Of a stretch of 64,000 bases of DNA, positions 12,028 to 24,104 are shown one piece after another. Below the pieces are notes generated by a model, which did no database searches, was not told the origin of the DNA, and saw only the letters and a list, made by a program, of their open reading frames with translations. A program made the translations under genes and the position numbers. Origin of the DNA: Rugalucina vietnamica (lineage: Eukaryota; Mollusca; Bivalvia; Lucinida; Lucinidae); assembly GCA_964017185.1 (NCBI GenBank), contig OZ024875.1:46827986-46891985 (forward strand), written 5' to 3'. Every line of letters begins with the position of its first letter. The first letter of the stretch is position 1.

Positions 12028-12738
12028 TAAAAAAAGAACACACTTTAATTTCAAATTTTATATGCTTCTTAAAACTTTGAGATTTGAACAAAGCTGAGTA
12101 TTATGTTAGTTTCTCAATTATATGAATGTAATTTCTCCAGTCAATCAAGTTTTGACATGTATTTCTATCTACAAAATGTACAATAAATAACTAAAAAATA
12201 ATAATAAGCACAATAGTGATTTTATTTTAAAAAAATCTTGAACTCAGTCGGAACTATCACAAATAAATGTGTTCTTGCAGCAGGCAAAAAATACACACTA
12301 AAATGCTTTCATGAATGTGCAACTATGACTAACAATATTAAAACTGTCTAGGTAGAGAACTTGATGACAGGGCAATTCGATGGTAAATATATTGTCATCC
12401 AGACAACACTTCAACAATGACAGCAAGGAAAAGGTATGCAATGAAAGTACCCTATAGAAAAAGGGATGATACATTCTCAACCACTTTCACCCACCCAAGT
12501 CTTACTTGTACCCAAGCCTTACTTGTGTGTGTGTGTTTGTTTGTTTGTTTGTTGATGTTTTTTTGAGGTTTTTTTTCTTTTCTTTTCTTTCATACCAAAT
12601 ACTCTTTCAGTGTAGAACCATGTCAAAGATTTATCCTTAAAAATATGACAGAATATTTTACCAATAGGATCATAATCATTGATATTTCCAACAGTAAATT
12701 TGTGATGTTAGTCTACACTGAAAAGGTTGTGAATTACA

Positions 12739-12967
12739 TCTTAACTCATTTAAGCCTGGCGTCCCTTTTGTGGGACATAGGCAAACAGCATAGCCCCAGA
12801 TGTGACGCCGCAGAACGCGCGCGTCCCATCTGGGGCTATTCTGTTTGCACAGAAAAATTTCATCGAAAAATCAGGTAAAAAAATTAAATCACTCCTAACA
12901 CCCCTAAAATGAAAGTGGATTCATCCAATTGATAATGATGGGAGAATCCATTCGTCAAATATGGGTT
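12739..12967 (+). mobile_element. Family F repeat
   Basis: TTAACTCATTTAAGCCTGGC, TTTTGTGGGACATAGGCAAA, palindrome CCCCAGATGTGACGCC with CCCATCTGGGG, CTATTCTGTTTGC, AATCACTCCTAACACC and ATCCATTCGTCAAATATGGG. Matches 57710-57983 on the opposite strand throughout. Confidence 0.8.
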
Positions 12968-13842
12968 TAATTTTTTTTTTTTTTGAAATCATCATCAAAT
13001 TCCCTGCCTCAAGCAATGTCTAAATAAGCCTTGTCTGAGAAAGCAATGCCATGTCTTTTGTTTCTAACCAATCAATATAACATACGACATTCTCTCCGAT
13101 TTTGGGTCTTGTGGAGGTACAAGGTTGCATCACAAAACGTGAACGAAAGTGGACGCCACTAAATTGTATGTGACATTAATTGGATTTTAGCGCATTTGGA
13201 CATTAGTTTGAAATGCTGTCCACTAAGAAAAGTTCAAAATTTCTAGCAAGAGCTTTGAATTTTCTGATTCTATAATATTTAGCCATCATTAAGACAAAAG
13301 AACAAGACATAATAACTCAATTTTACAACTGTTTTCCAAAGGCCAATTAATTTTGTTTTCAATTAAAAACCAAAGATGCGAACTAAGTTTGGAGCTTATT
13401 TTCTTTATTTTTTTCAATTATCCTTAGGGCAATTCATAAAAGCTTTTGGAACTGTATTATTAACATCATAAAGAATGCAAATATGTTAAAAACTAAATGT
13501 CCGACTTTTGACTCCACAAGACTCAAAATGCCAGATACGGTCAAACATATGCATTAACAATATAGGTGCTGCCATGATCAACTAGGTGTGTAGTTATGCC
13601 TGCACCAATGTTGTTTCCTACATAAGGAATCGTAAGCTTACAAACATAACAAAATTGGTTGCAGAGCAACCAACTTCAAAATTGCTTTCTCACAGGGCTC
13701 AAAATGAACTCTATTAATAGACAAATAGATATAAGCATCTGTTTGATCTATTTTGCCCTCTTTAGCTGTATGAGACCTAACGTCAGAATCATTGGTGCCA
13801 TTCATTAGATCTGTTAACAACTGCTGCGGATCAAATATATCT

Positions 13843-14036
13843 TGCTTGTTTGTTTTGTGGTTTAACATACAACTCAACAATTTTTCTGTCACGTTGGGAT
13901 AGAGGCACCCCTTACTGGCTAGTAAATGTGTCTTGCTCAAAAGCACAACTCTGTGCTAGTGAGTTCGAACCCCATAAACCTCTACATTCAGAGTCTGATG
14001 TACTAACCACCAGATCACCAAATCCCCCCTCTCAAT
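13843..14036 (-). mobile_element. tRNA-headed SINE-like repeat
   Basis: Minus strand: TGGTGATCTGGTGGTTAGTA (A box), GGGGTTCGAACTCAC (B box), then the body TTGAGCAAGACACATT and AATTGTTGAGTTGTATGTTA. Body pieces without the head recur at about 6968, 36885, 41448, 43247 and 46775 (CCAGTCAACAATTTTTCAGT). Confidence 0.65.
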
Positions 14037-14178
14037 AGCAAACTGACACTGATGTTTGTCAGTAACTGACAAATTTGTCATCAAAGCACTTAGACTCTTT
14101 CTCGATCACCTTCTGACAGCTGTTTACAGTGCATCTGGATGGCATCCAGCTCGTTTTAGAACTCGAGTCACTACTATT

Positions 14179-14407
14179 TGAGCCGCATCGTGAGAAAACC
14201 GGATTTTTGCCTAGGCGAAAACAAAGGCGCAGATCAGCTTCGCGGTAACCGCGAAGCTGATCAGCGCCTTTGTTTTCGCTACACGGATAGTATATTTCCT
14301 CTTCTTCTTATATCCGAAATTTCAAGCTTCTAGCCTGCTTCTGTAACTGTACAGGCCGATTTATGTCGGACCTGGTCAGAAACCCCGAAGACCGGTTTTC
14401 TCACGTT
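14179..14407 (+). mobile_element. Family A MITE, CCGG type, right end truncated
   Basis: Left end AAAACCGGATTTTTGCC, right end GAAGACCGGTTTTCTCACG without the final GGCTCA. Hairpin is perfect around CGCGGTAACCGCG. Confidence 0.88.
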
Positions 14408-14490
14408 CTACTATCCTTTCAAGCAGTACCCTCAATATTCAAAATATTGCCTCAATAACGTTTTTGAGCATGAAGCAGAATGATATGAAA

Positions 14491-14727
14491 TGAGCCTGTG
14501 CATGAGAAAACCAACAATTTGGGTTCCTACCAGGTCCAACATAAACTGAGCTGTACGGTCACAGAAGATGGTTAGAGGCTGTAAATTTTGGATTTAGAAA
14601 GTAGAGGAATTGTACTATACCTGTAGCGAAAACAAAGGCACTGATCAGCTTCGTAGTTACTGCGAAGCTGATATGCGCCTTTGTTTTCGCATATGCAGAT
14701 TGTTGGTTTTTCCCATGCGGCCGCTCA
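14491..14727 (-). mobile_element. Family A MITE
   Basis: Ends TGAGCCTGTGCATGAG and CCATGCGGCCGCTCA; CCAAC type; hairpin GCTTCGTAG facing CTGCGAAGC. Confidence 0.88.
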
Positions 14728-14864
14728 AATTATTGTGAATTCTAGTCTACATTATGATTTTTATGGTTTTAAAAACAGGAATTGCTAACATTGTCTTAAA
14801 ATGTCTTTATGGAGTCTTGAGAGCCAATGTAAAGATAAACCAGCAAGTTCAGAAAAAATGTGGA

Positions 14865-14926
14865 CGTGATGTAATGACATCGCATCATGATAATGATTTT
14901 GTTTCAATGTCATGAACCCTCTGGGA
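14865..14926. mobile_element. Degenerate family D copy
   Basis: GGACGTGATGTAATGACATC, GCATCATGATAATG, TCATGAACCCTCTGGGA follow the family D order with one end lost. Confidence 0.5.
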
Positions 14927-15005
14927 TATGGTAATGTTCATGTATGACTGTTACAAACTACTAGATGTGAGGAGCATTTAATGGTTCATGTACTTATTTA
15001 GGGAC

Positions 15006-15112
15006 ACTTTGCTTGTTTCTTCACAAAAACCTATATTATGGGTACTCATCAGAATCGCCTCCGCGAGGCAATTCTTATGAGTACCAAAAACAGGTTTTAA
15101 TGAAGAACTAAC
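15006..15112. mobile_element. Family B-like short hairpin
   Basis: TATTATGGGTACTCATCAG and CTTATGAGTACCAAAAACAG around GAATCGCCTCCGCGAGGCAATTC (loop region); related but shorter subgroup shared with 23930 and 47055. Confidence 0.65.
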
Positions 15113-15161
15113 AAAAATTGCCTTTCAATTATCGTGAAACTCCTCACTATCTAGCCTCTCT

Positions 15162-15405
15162 TGGCCCAGTTGTTCAAAACTTTGTTAGCTTAATGCTGTA
15201 GTTAAGCTCTCAGTTTGTAAACTATATATTAACTTCAAAGGCAAATACACTGTTATTTTTTGGCGACAAAATGTGAGAAGCCTTTGCAATGCAAAGGATT
15301 CTCACATTTTTTCAACAAAAAAAAAAAGTGTATTTGTAATTATTGCCAACTGAAATTTTAATGAATCGTTAACTAACGACATCGTTAATTTTGAACAACT
15401 GGCCC
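15162..15405. mobile_element. Family E MITE ending 15 bp from a PMCA stop codon
   Basis: 244 bp. Ends GGCCCAGTTGTTCAAAA and TTTTGAACAACTGGCCC are inverted; sub-terminal GTTAGCTTAA/TCGTTAACTAACGA; an inner hairpin AAATGTGAGAAGCCTTTGCA facing AAAGGATTCTCACATTTT. Lies just past the TGA of the short-tail terminal exon. Confidence 0.87.
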
Positions 15406-15419
15406 CTGAACAGATTCAT

Positions 15420-15563
15420 TCAAAGGTTAGTTGTTGAGGTTCCCTCTGTTTTGGGACTTGTGGCAGATGGAGGTCTTATCAGCCTGCCACGTGTCAGGCT
15501 GCTCAAACTACTCTTCTCATATCGTGCATCTAAACCCATACGGAAAGCATTAACAACACGAAT
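15420..15563 (-). CDS. ATP2B: PMCA alternative terminal exon 2 (short tail, ends TTNL)
   Basis: 144 nt: 47 codons and TGA. Acceptor ATCTTTCAG. Begins IRVVNAFRMGLDARYEKSS, then LSSLTRGRLIRPPSATSPK and ends TSTTNL. It restarts the same half-helix as the exon at 19425, so the two are alternatives, not successive exons. The internal RGRL and SP sites suggest phosphorylation, and TTNL also fits a PDZ class I pattern. The stop codon lies 15 bases from the end of a family E MITE, which would form the start of the 3'UTR. Length below ORF-track cut-offs; found by reading. Confidence 0.85.
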   Translation of the reverse strand: MRVVNAFRMGLDARYEKSSLSSLTRGRLIRPPSATSPKTEGTSTTNL

Positions 15564-18500
15564 CTGAAAGATTTAAAAACACAAAATGGGTAAACACAAG
15601 TAAAAACAACAATGTTCATAACACACAAACACAACGATGGTAAAAATTAAGGTTGAAAATGTAAAAGTGAATAAAATCATGGTTGCTATGAGGTGAACCA
15701 CAGGGTTGGTGTAAACAAACAATATGTAAAGAAAATATGGAAGCCAATCAAGAAAGACTAGATAGACAGTGCAATCAAAACTTGATGCAACTGACAAATG
15801 AGCCGCCTCGTGGGAAAGCCAACAATGTGGTTTCCGACCAGGTACGACACAAACCGACCTGTACAAGCACGGAAAAGAGCTAGAAGCTTGAAATTTCGGA
15901 TTTAAGTAGAAAAGGAATTGTACTATCCAAGTAGCGAAAACAAAGGCGCTGATCAGCTTCGCGGTTACCGCGAAGCTGATCCACGCCTTTGTTTTCGCCT
16001 ATGCAGATTGTTGGTTTTCCCACGAGGCGGCTCAAATGATTTATAAGTCATCAGAAACATTTACTTCTTTTATTTCAAATCATTGCCAATTAGATAAGTG
16101 ACAACGTGCAATAAAAAAAAGCTGTTTCCAACTTCTTTACATTTTACATTTGTCAACTTGCAAAGAGTGTTTCAACTGTGGTCTATCATGTGCAAAAAAT
16201 GAATAAAAGAAATACGAGAAAAACAGCCCTAAAGGGCTAAGTTCAATGGAAAAAGAAAGACATGCTACCATAAAAGATAACCATGATGGAGGGTCAACAT
16301 GGACAAAAAGGTCGTTTAAAGATAATAGAGCTTCAGAAATGACAGATGTAAAGAGGTCAAAAGAAACAAAATGGGTTTTGACAAAAAAAAAATCTATGAA
16401 AATGCTGTTTTAATGCAAAATGATTGTTTTATTTTGTTCTTTTTCATTCCTGCAAGTGCTAGAATAATAATTTCGTGGTCATTTGGGAATGAGGATCCAT
16501 TTCATCAAGAGAACAACCTTCACTGTATGTTTTTATGTTTTTATCTTTTGATCTGTAAATTCTGTTTCAAATGTGGATAATAATCCACTGTATTTCTTGC
16601 AAATTTTGCCAACTTCTAATCCTTTCTTGGATATATGACAGTTTATAGAGATTTTCTTCCATGAACATCTTAGAGCAATTTTTATTCAAGTTATAGTCCA
16701 CAGTCCATTGAGGCTATAATTTAATTTTCTCTCGGCCAGATGCATCCATGTACTTCACTTAGGATTATTCCAGTAACATCTGCTTTGTCTTTACTAATCT
16801 CAATCTTTTTTAATGCTTTATTTGTGGATGGCATTTTGTGATTAAACTAAGATATTCTAGTAGCCAATTGCTTGAATGCATAAGCAAACTTTTCTTAAGT
16901 ATCCACAGTCGATACATTTGCATTGATTTCCATTTCTGTGCCATTATTCCGTGTATGAGTTTCTGCATCCATGGGACAAAATCAACAAAATAGCCACCAT
17001 ACACATCAGCTGACAAACCAATGCCAATACCTCTCACTCTTTCCTACATGCTAGGTATGTTACTTCTAAAGTAGCAAAAAAAGCTACACTGAAAGTCCAG
17101 TGACTATCAAATGCATTAAATTATGCTCACCATCAAAATCCTACTTTAAACAATAACCATAGATGACAAATGTCTCAAAACTATTAGCCAATAGTACATT
17201 TCTTCTGATTGTTCAAAGAGAAGACTGCTCATGAGTGAACAAGCAAAACTGCAACCTGACATATGATGAAGTTGTAATGCCAACACTAATATATTTCCAC
17301 ATCCAAAGTCATGTAGTCAAATTCATTGCGGCAAAGAAGATCATTGTTCATACTTCTACAACCAGGGCTGTGACAAGGAACATTTCTAGCAAATATGCCA
17401 TTACAATGTCAGTACACAATCATTAAGGCCGAATACTTCTAGACTACAAAACCAATTGTACAAGACTAAGCCACCTTCAGTTGCCATAATGGTTAAGTTT
17501 TATCAATTCCTACCATTAATTCAGAATGAAACTACTATGCAGTCAGTGTTTGATAAAATACTTAAGCTGTTCTTGTTGTCTGGAAAGCAGTCTTCAACAT
17601 ACAAACAACCTTGATGGGCAAAAACCATCAGGCACTACATCTATCAAACAAGCTTATTTAGCAACTTCCTTCCTTCCTTCCTTTTGGTATAAAACACTAA
17701 GTCTTGTTATCACAAGTCGCCCAACAAACAATCTGGAAGTTCAAATTTTTGCATGAAGAAAGTACATTTACAAGTCGTCAACACAATGAGCACACCCCTG
17801 AAAGTGATATTTCTGAAGCTGATAATCAATTTGTGGAATGTGGTACAGCACATCTGAAAAGTGACATGGCACTTCCAAATATCCATGGTGTCAAATGGTT
17901 TTACCAGAAAGCAACAGAACTAAAAGAACAACGACAGAATTTCTAAAGCAACCAAGTAAGGAGAAACTAAAAACACACAGCTAAGCTAAAGCAAAGACAG
18001 AAACAACACTGAATACAGTACTGTCACACAAAGATACAGAGGTTTTCCTACAGATTACTAAAAGCAACATTCAGCTATTACAACAACAGGTTATGAAAGT
18101 CATTGGAAATTAAAAATGCAGCTTTATAAAAACAACAAGGTCATGAAAAATGTATAGCCAAAATGGGTAGAATAGAATATCACAAAAAGGTGAACTTAAA
18201 CATGATATCACAAAGATTAAAATATTAATTTCTAACAGCCTCTCAACGATGGCTAATATAACCTAAGTAAGGAAATTCATTCCTTGTCTTGAACAGGCAT
18301 TCTCTCTGATGCCAAACAAACAGAACCACTATCAATTTCACTCAGAAGATTATAATCCTTTTATACATGGAAAACATTAACTTGAACAAAACTTATCAAA
18401 ACTTGCTTGGAGTAATGGGTATATTACTTACACATCTAAGTTATCACAAACATATAAAAAATCTAAAAAAAACACTGCAAAGTCAATGTGATACACCTAC

Positions 18501-19041
18501 TGACTATAGGTTATAACTTTTTAATCACTTCTTTACTCATGTATATCTTCAAGTTTAATCTGTGTGCATCTGTGCATCTATGTTATTTTTCGTTTCCAGT
18601 GAATGCCCCAGTATATCATACATCTTATTTGTTGCAGTTTAATGATGTGACTCTGTAACTTTTAATTTTCGGAACTATAGTCAAAAACTATTCTTAACCA
18701 CATAAAAGGTACTAAGCTTACAATTCATTGTATAATTTTGGTCGGTCTGGTCATCACCCATACTATTAGTCTAGATTATCTATCCAGCAAGATTCAAGCT
18801 TTAAAACAAGCTCAACATTTTGATTGTTTCCCACATAATTGTAAGCTGATAATGATTTTCATTGATCACTTATCTGGCATCTTACATGTACTTTATCACT
18901 TGTGTAAGATCTTATGTCACTTTTTCTAATATTTTAGTTTTTCTTAACACCTTATAATATTGTTTTAATTTCACTAGCATCACTTTCTAATGCATTGTCA
19001 ATCTTATCAACACTTTCTCTTGCTCCAGTGTTTGACTATAG
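15564..19041. other. Interval between the two alternative terminal exons
   Basis: Intron for the 15563 form and 3'UTR or flank for the 19425 form. It holds one family A MITE (15799-16034) and otherwise unplaced AT-rich sequence. Several ORFs of 60-80 codons lie at 16810-17946 on both strands; none is recognisable. AATAAA on the minus strand near 16815-16825 is a possible polyadenylation signal for the long-tail transcript, unproven. Confidence 0.5.
15799..16034 (-). mobile_element. Family A MITE, complete
   Basis: Near-canonical copy between the two alternative terminal exons; perfect GCTTCGCGGTTACCGCGAAGC core and CCACGAGGCGGCTCA end. Confidence 0.93.
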
Positions 19042-19425
19042 TCATATGGATGTTTCGGTTATACTGTCACCAGGTTGAACGTGAGTGACCGACTTCGGTG
19101 GAGAATGTTTGTGTGCAGGATTAGTAGTTGCCAGAAGAGGTGAAGGCTGTTTAACGACTAGAGGTACACTTTCGTATGATTGACTGCGAGTTTTAAAGTT
19201 TTCAACTGGCGTTGGGTTATCAGGGGAATGTAGAGAAGGGTATGGGTTTCTGATGGGAAATGAGACGGTGCGCAACAGATGGTTGTTGAAGACCTCTTCG
19301 CTTAGTGGGCGGTGGCCCGCGTGGCTACGGGAACTACGCATGCTGTGTAGACTCTGAAAACTGTGCACACTTCGCTTCTCCTCCAAATCCTCCAAGGTCG
19401 ATTTAAACGCTTTCACAACTCGTAG
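19042..19425 (-). CDS. ATP2B: PMCA alternative terminal exon 1 (long tail, ends ETSI)
   Basis: 384 nt: 127 codons and TGA. Acceptor TTCTTTAACAG. Begins LRVVKAFKSTLEDLEEKRS, the second half of the calmodulin-binding helix with its Phe anchor, followed by a Ser/Arg-rich tail (SFQSLHSMRSSRSHAGHRPL) and several SP sites. The last residues ETSI fit a class I PDZ ligand, the same kind of end (ETSL, ETSV) that vertebrate b-form PMCAs have. Joins in phase to the exon at 24105. It can replace, or be skipped in favour of, the exon at 15563. An ATTAAA occurs on this strand at 18968-18963 but I cannot tell whether it is used. Confidence 0.9.
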   Translation of the reverse strand, partial: LRVVKAFKSTLEDLEEKRSVHSFQSLHSMRSSRSHAGHRPLSEEVFNNHLLRTVSFPIRNPYPSLHSPDNPTPVENFKTRSQSYESVPLVVKQPSPLLATTNPAHKHSPPKSVTHVQPGDSITETSI

Positions 19426-22409
19426 CTGTTAAAGAAACAGAAAACTCAACAAAAATCACCGCCCGACCCATAGAATCTCTTCAATTCAATTTTCAACTTT
19501 AGAGATTCTATACAATACAATTTCAAGTACAGTTTTCCTTTAGTAATCATCCTTACTTATCATAAGATACAAAACCGCAGCTACAATCTTTTTATTCAGA
19601 CCCTACTAATGTAACATTAGCATAAACGGCAGCCACAAAATGTAAAAATAAACCACACTAGGTTGGTTAACATAGGTGTGTACTAGTGTATATAGTAATC
19701 AGTCAAAACTACATGGTTTTCAGTACAAGAACTAAAGCTAAAACAGAACGAAAGGTATGGGATGAAAAATTAATTCAAAGCAAACTCAAGCAAAACTAAA
19801 TCTGTTAAATTGTTAAACAGGGTCAGGTAAACACTACCAAACAAGTTTCACAAAAACTGCACACTCCTCAGAATAAATTGATTTTCACCAACATGTGTGT
19901 GGTGTATAGCTTGGTTTGACTATCATTAGTTACTTTTTGATGTGTACCAAAATATTTTTGCAAGCAATAATAAAGGTAAATGAAAAGAAAAGAAAGATAA
20001 ACTAACAGAAAAGATGATACTACAGAAAGGCCTAGAAATACATTGCTCAAATGTAGAAATTTTCAGCTCATAGATAGGATACAACTGCATTCAAAGATTG
20101 ACGACAATGTGCATTTCAGAGACAATTTAAGAAATGATTTAAAAGAAAGCAATTCAGGAAATATTATCAACCTACAAGACAAAATTGCAACAGATTTCTC
20201 TTTTTAAGCTTAGAAATGAAAGTCTGCAGACAAGAAAACCTGATTTGGTATTTTGACAAAATCAGTGAATGAACTTGCCAGATTTCATATGGTTTTGACA
20301 TTTGGAAACTAGGAGACTTTGCTGTACAGGCAGTTATCTGATCAGACTGCAGTTATATACACTGATCTGCAACTTAACTGTCTTCTTGTAATATAGCTAT
20401 CATGGCATGCAAAATATTTCTTTACAATGATGCAAATTATTTTATTTGATATTCAAATTTCTATTTAGAAGTCTTTTACTCTCTGCAGCATGTAAAAATC
20501 TTAAAATAGCTGGCAACCTTGTCGCTGCTAAACTGGTTTAAAGTCAAACATTATAAGTGATGAAATACAATGATTTTCTTGAATATTTCCTATCTAAATA
20601 AATGCATGCAACCTTATCTTACTCTTGATATAAATCAGATTCTCTTTCAAAATATGACAGAATCTTGAATATTTTCTATTTTGACTCGTGAACATTTGTG
20701 CCATATTCATATATTATTTCTCTTCCATACAAGAAATTCACATGAGTGGGAGATACTGATAGCGAGAGACTGGTGCCTGCATGCTTGCTCAGTGATGTCA
20801 GCATCCAAGAGACTGATTTTTTTATCAGTACTTAACACTGTTTTATGGTTTAACCATATCATGGAGAGAAATGAAACACCATCTGACCACCTACAAGCAG
20901 AATTTTGCTTTTCCTACATTGTGCTTGAACCAGATTGGACCCATAAAGGGTAAAGGTTATTTATCCTAAGACAGGAAGCTTTCTGAAGAATTTGGTCATT
21001 GGGGCTGCCCAATCACACAAAACGTAAGCATATGACTTATTCACTGCAAGCAAAAATATTATTAGCTTTAAAAGGGTTCTTTCAATGATACTGGCGAATA
21101 TTGTACAATTACATTTATATATCATCATACTGACTTGCACTGACAGAGACCATGTGTGTTTTCTGAATTCCTGACAATATTTACTTGCTTATAAGGTTTC
21201 TTGACTTCCATTTTTCCAAACATTGCACAATATTCATGATCAGTACCAAAGCAATAACCCTAAAACTTGAGGCTCTGTTTATCTATAAATCATTAACTAT
21301 GTACCTGTACTGAGCAATTTATAGAGTTTTAAAAATTAAGGCGATGCTTATATTGCCAGTTTATCCTTGTATAGGTATACAATCTCAGGAAATCCATACA
21401 TGTCAATTTCTGTAAACACACAGAAGAATCATATTTAAAACATAATTATATGGTTGTTAATTAAATAAGATATTGCTCATTTTTTCAAAATATACCTAAA
21501 CAGAAATAAGTTGACCTTCCTTTTACTAGTATCATGTTGTAGATAAGCTAGATATGCTTTATTTTGGCTGATTGATTTTGTGGTTTAAGTACCACTAAAC
21601 AGCTAAGGAGACTCAATTCTTCAATTGAATAGGAACATTTGTGTAGATAGACCAACAACCAAAAATATCATTGTGCCATTGTGTTAAAGAAAGAAAAAGT
21701 AAGTTTGACTTTCCAGTTGTTTGGTATGAAGCACTTAAAAGTTAAAATAAGCATTGTGCATTGAAAGACAAATTAATGTTCTGTTGCAATTCTGTTTCAG
21801 CTGATAATTTCAAGTTTCTGATACAGTTGGAGAGATTCACATTATAGACAACTGAATTAAAGCAAACTAAAGAGGGAGAACTAAGCAAATGGGTGTAACT
21901 CAATATAAAGGTATTGAAGTTCTTGTCGAGGAATCTTAAAAAGTTGATTTCTAAGAAAGATATGACATATTGGACTGAATAACCAGAGTTACTGTCTAAC
22001 TGCATAAAGAGTTACATGCCCTCCCCTCCCCTGAACAATTATCTGTAAAAAAAGTATCTTTGTATGATGATACCCAACAACATTTCTGTATACACCTAAG
22101 AGGGTCTTCCATAGTTTAATGCCTCCAAATAACAGATTAAACTAGCAAAGGAACTGCCCATCAATATTGACTCGAGCAGCTAAGATAAATATGGTCCAAT
22201 AAAAGAACATGCCAAAGTTTAGCTTACACATGCAGTATTTTGCCAAATGATAAAAAATATAATTATTTTCTCTTTGTTACTTCGGGTCTAGAATAAGCCT
22301 TCAAATGATTAATGAGTTGCTAAAATCAGTGATTTCGTTTCATAAAATACAAAAAAAATATGAAGAACATAACAAAATTATTTGAAAGTGATTTACAAGT
22401 GACAAAATG

Positions 22410-22447
<38 letters not shown>
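22410..22447 (+). repeat. Poly(A) tract
   Basis: About 38 consecutive A; no SINE or gene copy is recognisable upstream. Confidence 0.95.
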
Positions 22448-22448
<1 letters not shown>

Positions 22449-22687
22449 ATTTTAACTAACATTGAGCCTATTTTCACAGCTGAAGAGAGAAATGTGATTT
22501 TTTTTTCTTCTTTTTAATTTTGGACAGACAAAGGTTTTCTTACCACAGAAATGACTTAACAACTTCAAAGATTATTATGAAAACTTTTATTGTTATTAGT
22601 TTAGAATTTATCTTCCTTTTTCAGTAGGAATTTTCAGGTGCAAAGAGAAAAGATATTACAAGACAGTTAGACAGAAACTCCAGAATA

Positions 22688-22908
22688 TGAGCCGTGTTAA
22701 CGTGGTTTCCGAACAGGTCTGACACAGACCAAGCTATACAAGAAAAGAAGATGGCTAGAGACTGGAAATTTTGGATGTAGAAAGAAGAGGAATTGCACTA
22801 TCAAGTAGCGAAAACAAAGGCGCTGATCAGCTTCGCAGTTACTGTGAAGCTGATCTGCGCATTTGGTTTCGCATACGCAGTTTGTTGGTTTTCTCATGAT
22901 GTGGCTCA
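22688..22908 (-). mobile_element. Family A MITE
   Basis: Left end shortened (TGAGCCGTGTTAACGTGG), right end TCATGATGTGGCTCA; hairpin GCTTCGCAG facing CTGTGAAGC. Confidence 0.88.
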
Positions 22909-23249
22909 AATAAAAGGTAACCAATTAGGAGGATATTGTTCACTTTTTCAAAATCCATAAAAAAATATTGGTCCCCATAAGACATCCAAAATAGGCGTTT
23001 CTGAGAAATATCCTCAACTTTTGAATTTAAGGAATTTTTAAAAACTGACAGAAGTTTCATTGTCTTGTTGAAGGGCCTCGGTTGATTGCATGTTTTATGT
23101 CCCACACAACAGTTACGGTCATATGGAGACAGGTCGTAGAAAAAGGTGCTCCTGTGACAAGATAAACTTCAAAACTAAAGAAAACTGAAGAAGAGGAAAT
23201 GGTGATAGAAGCAATACATAACCCTGTAGTTATCACCTCATAAAAAAAC

Positions 23250-23282
<33 letters not shown>

Positions 23283-23929
23283 ATTTTTTGAAAAAAAGAA
23301 AAAAAAAATACACAAGAGCCAACATCAGAAAACATGTCTTTGAAAGGTTCAATCTGCATAGAGACAAATGTGCTATGTAGCTTTACATCTATCTTGGATG
23401 TAAACAGTAAAGGTGCTGATCAGACTGAACTTGTGCTTAGCCTGATCAGTGCCTTTTCCTGTTTGCAATTATCACAGACATGCTTTCATTCTGTCCAGCT
23501 CTTTGTATATCTAACTTAACTATAGATTGACAAAAACTTGTATACACTTTTCTTTAATGAATCCGTTGCTTTTAATAGCTTAACTGTTTACATGATCCAA
23601 ACTAAATTAAAGCACTATCTAATTCTGAGTTTATGCTTGTTATACATTAAGATTTAGTATGTTAGGCAAAAATATCACACTATTCTAGAAAATCATCACA
23701 AGAAAAAAATCACAACATGCACTGGGTAAATTATCCCCCTTCTTTATAACAGAAAAACAAAAGTTTTTCTTTTACTTAGAGCTTATTTACTCTAAGGATA
23801 CTTTAATGTATTCTGTAAGCAGAAAATCAACTCGGCCAAATCATGAACAAAGAAGGGAGATAATTAGCGAAGCTGATCTGGAAGACTAAGTAAGGACAGT
23901 ATTTGATGACAATAAGAAGATTAATTTTT

Positions 23930-24040
23930 ATTTCATAAATACCTATGTTGAGATAGCTCATTAGAATTGCCTCACCGAGGGGAAACTAATAAGCACCCGA
24001 AACATGGGGTTTTATGAAAAAATAAGCAAAATTTTTCCTT
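23930..24040. mobile_element. Family B-like short hairpin near a PMCA exon
   Basis: GCTCATTAGAATTGCCTCAC then CGAGGGGAAACTAATAAGCA; sits 65 bases from the donor of the calmodulin-helix exon. Confidence 0.6.
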
Positions 24041-24104
24041 GAATGTCACCAAAGTAATCCCCTTCTCTAGCCTTCCAGGCTGAACTATGGTAAAACAGAC
24101 TGAC

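Larger units (their letters stand above)
1..15161. other. Region downstream of the PMCA gene
   Basis: I find no convincing intact gene here. 1-9400 is filled with repeats (families A, B, C, D, two tandem duplications, one 634-bp element). About 9900-12640 has no recognised dispersed repeat and is AT-rich; it may be unique flank or a very long 3'UTR. ORFs of 60-113 codons in this part lack family resemblance, except one reverse transcriptase relic. Confidence 0.6.
19426..24104 (-). other. PMCA intron before the alternative terminal exons
   Basis: 4.7 kb of AT-rich intron. It contains one family A MITE, poly(A) tracts at about 22410-22447 and 23246-23276, and a family B-like hairpin at 23930-24040. 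Positions 19500-22400 show nothing I can name. Confidence 0.7.

Noticed and set aside
16810..17037. 75-codon minus ORF with VDFVPWMQKL, reminiscent of a cytochrome P450 segment
   Set aside because: Match is short, no haem-binding Cys motif or I-helix motif is nearby, and flanking frames are closed.
20681..20953. 90-codon plus ORF
   Set aside because: No recognised domain, unremarkable composition, single exon inside a PMCA intron; length is expected by chance.
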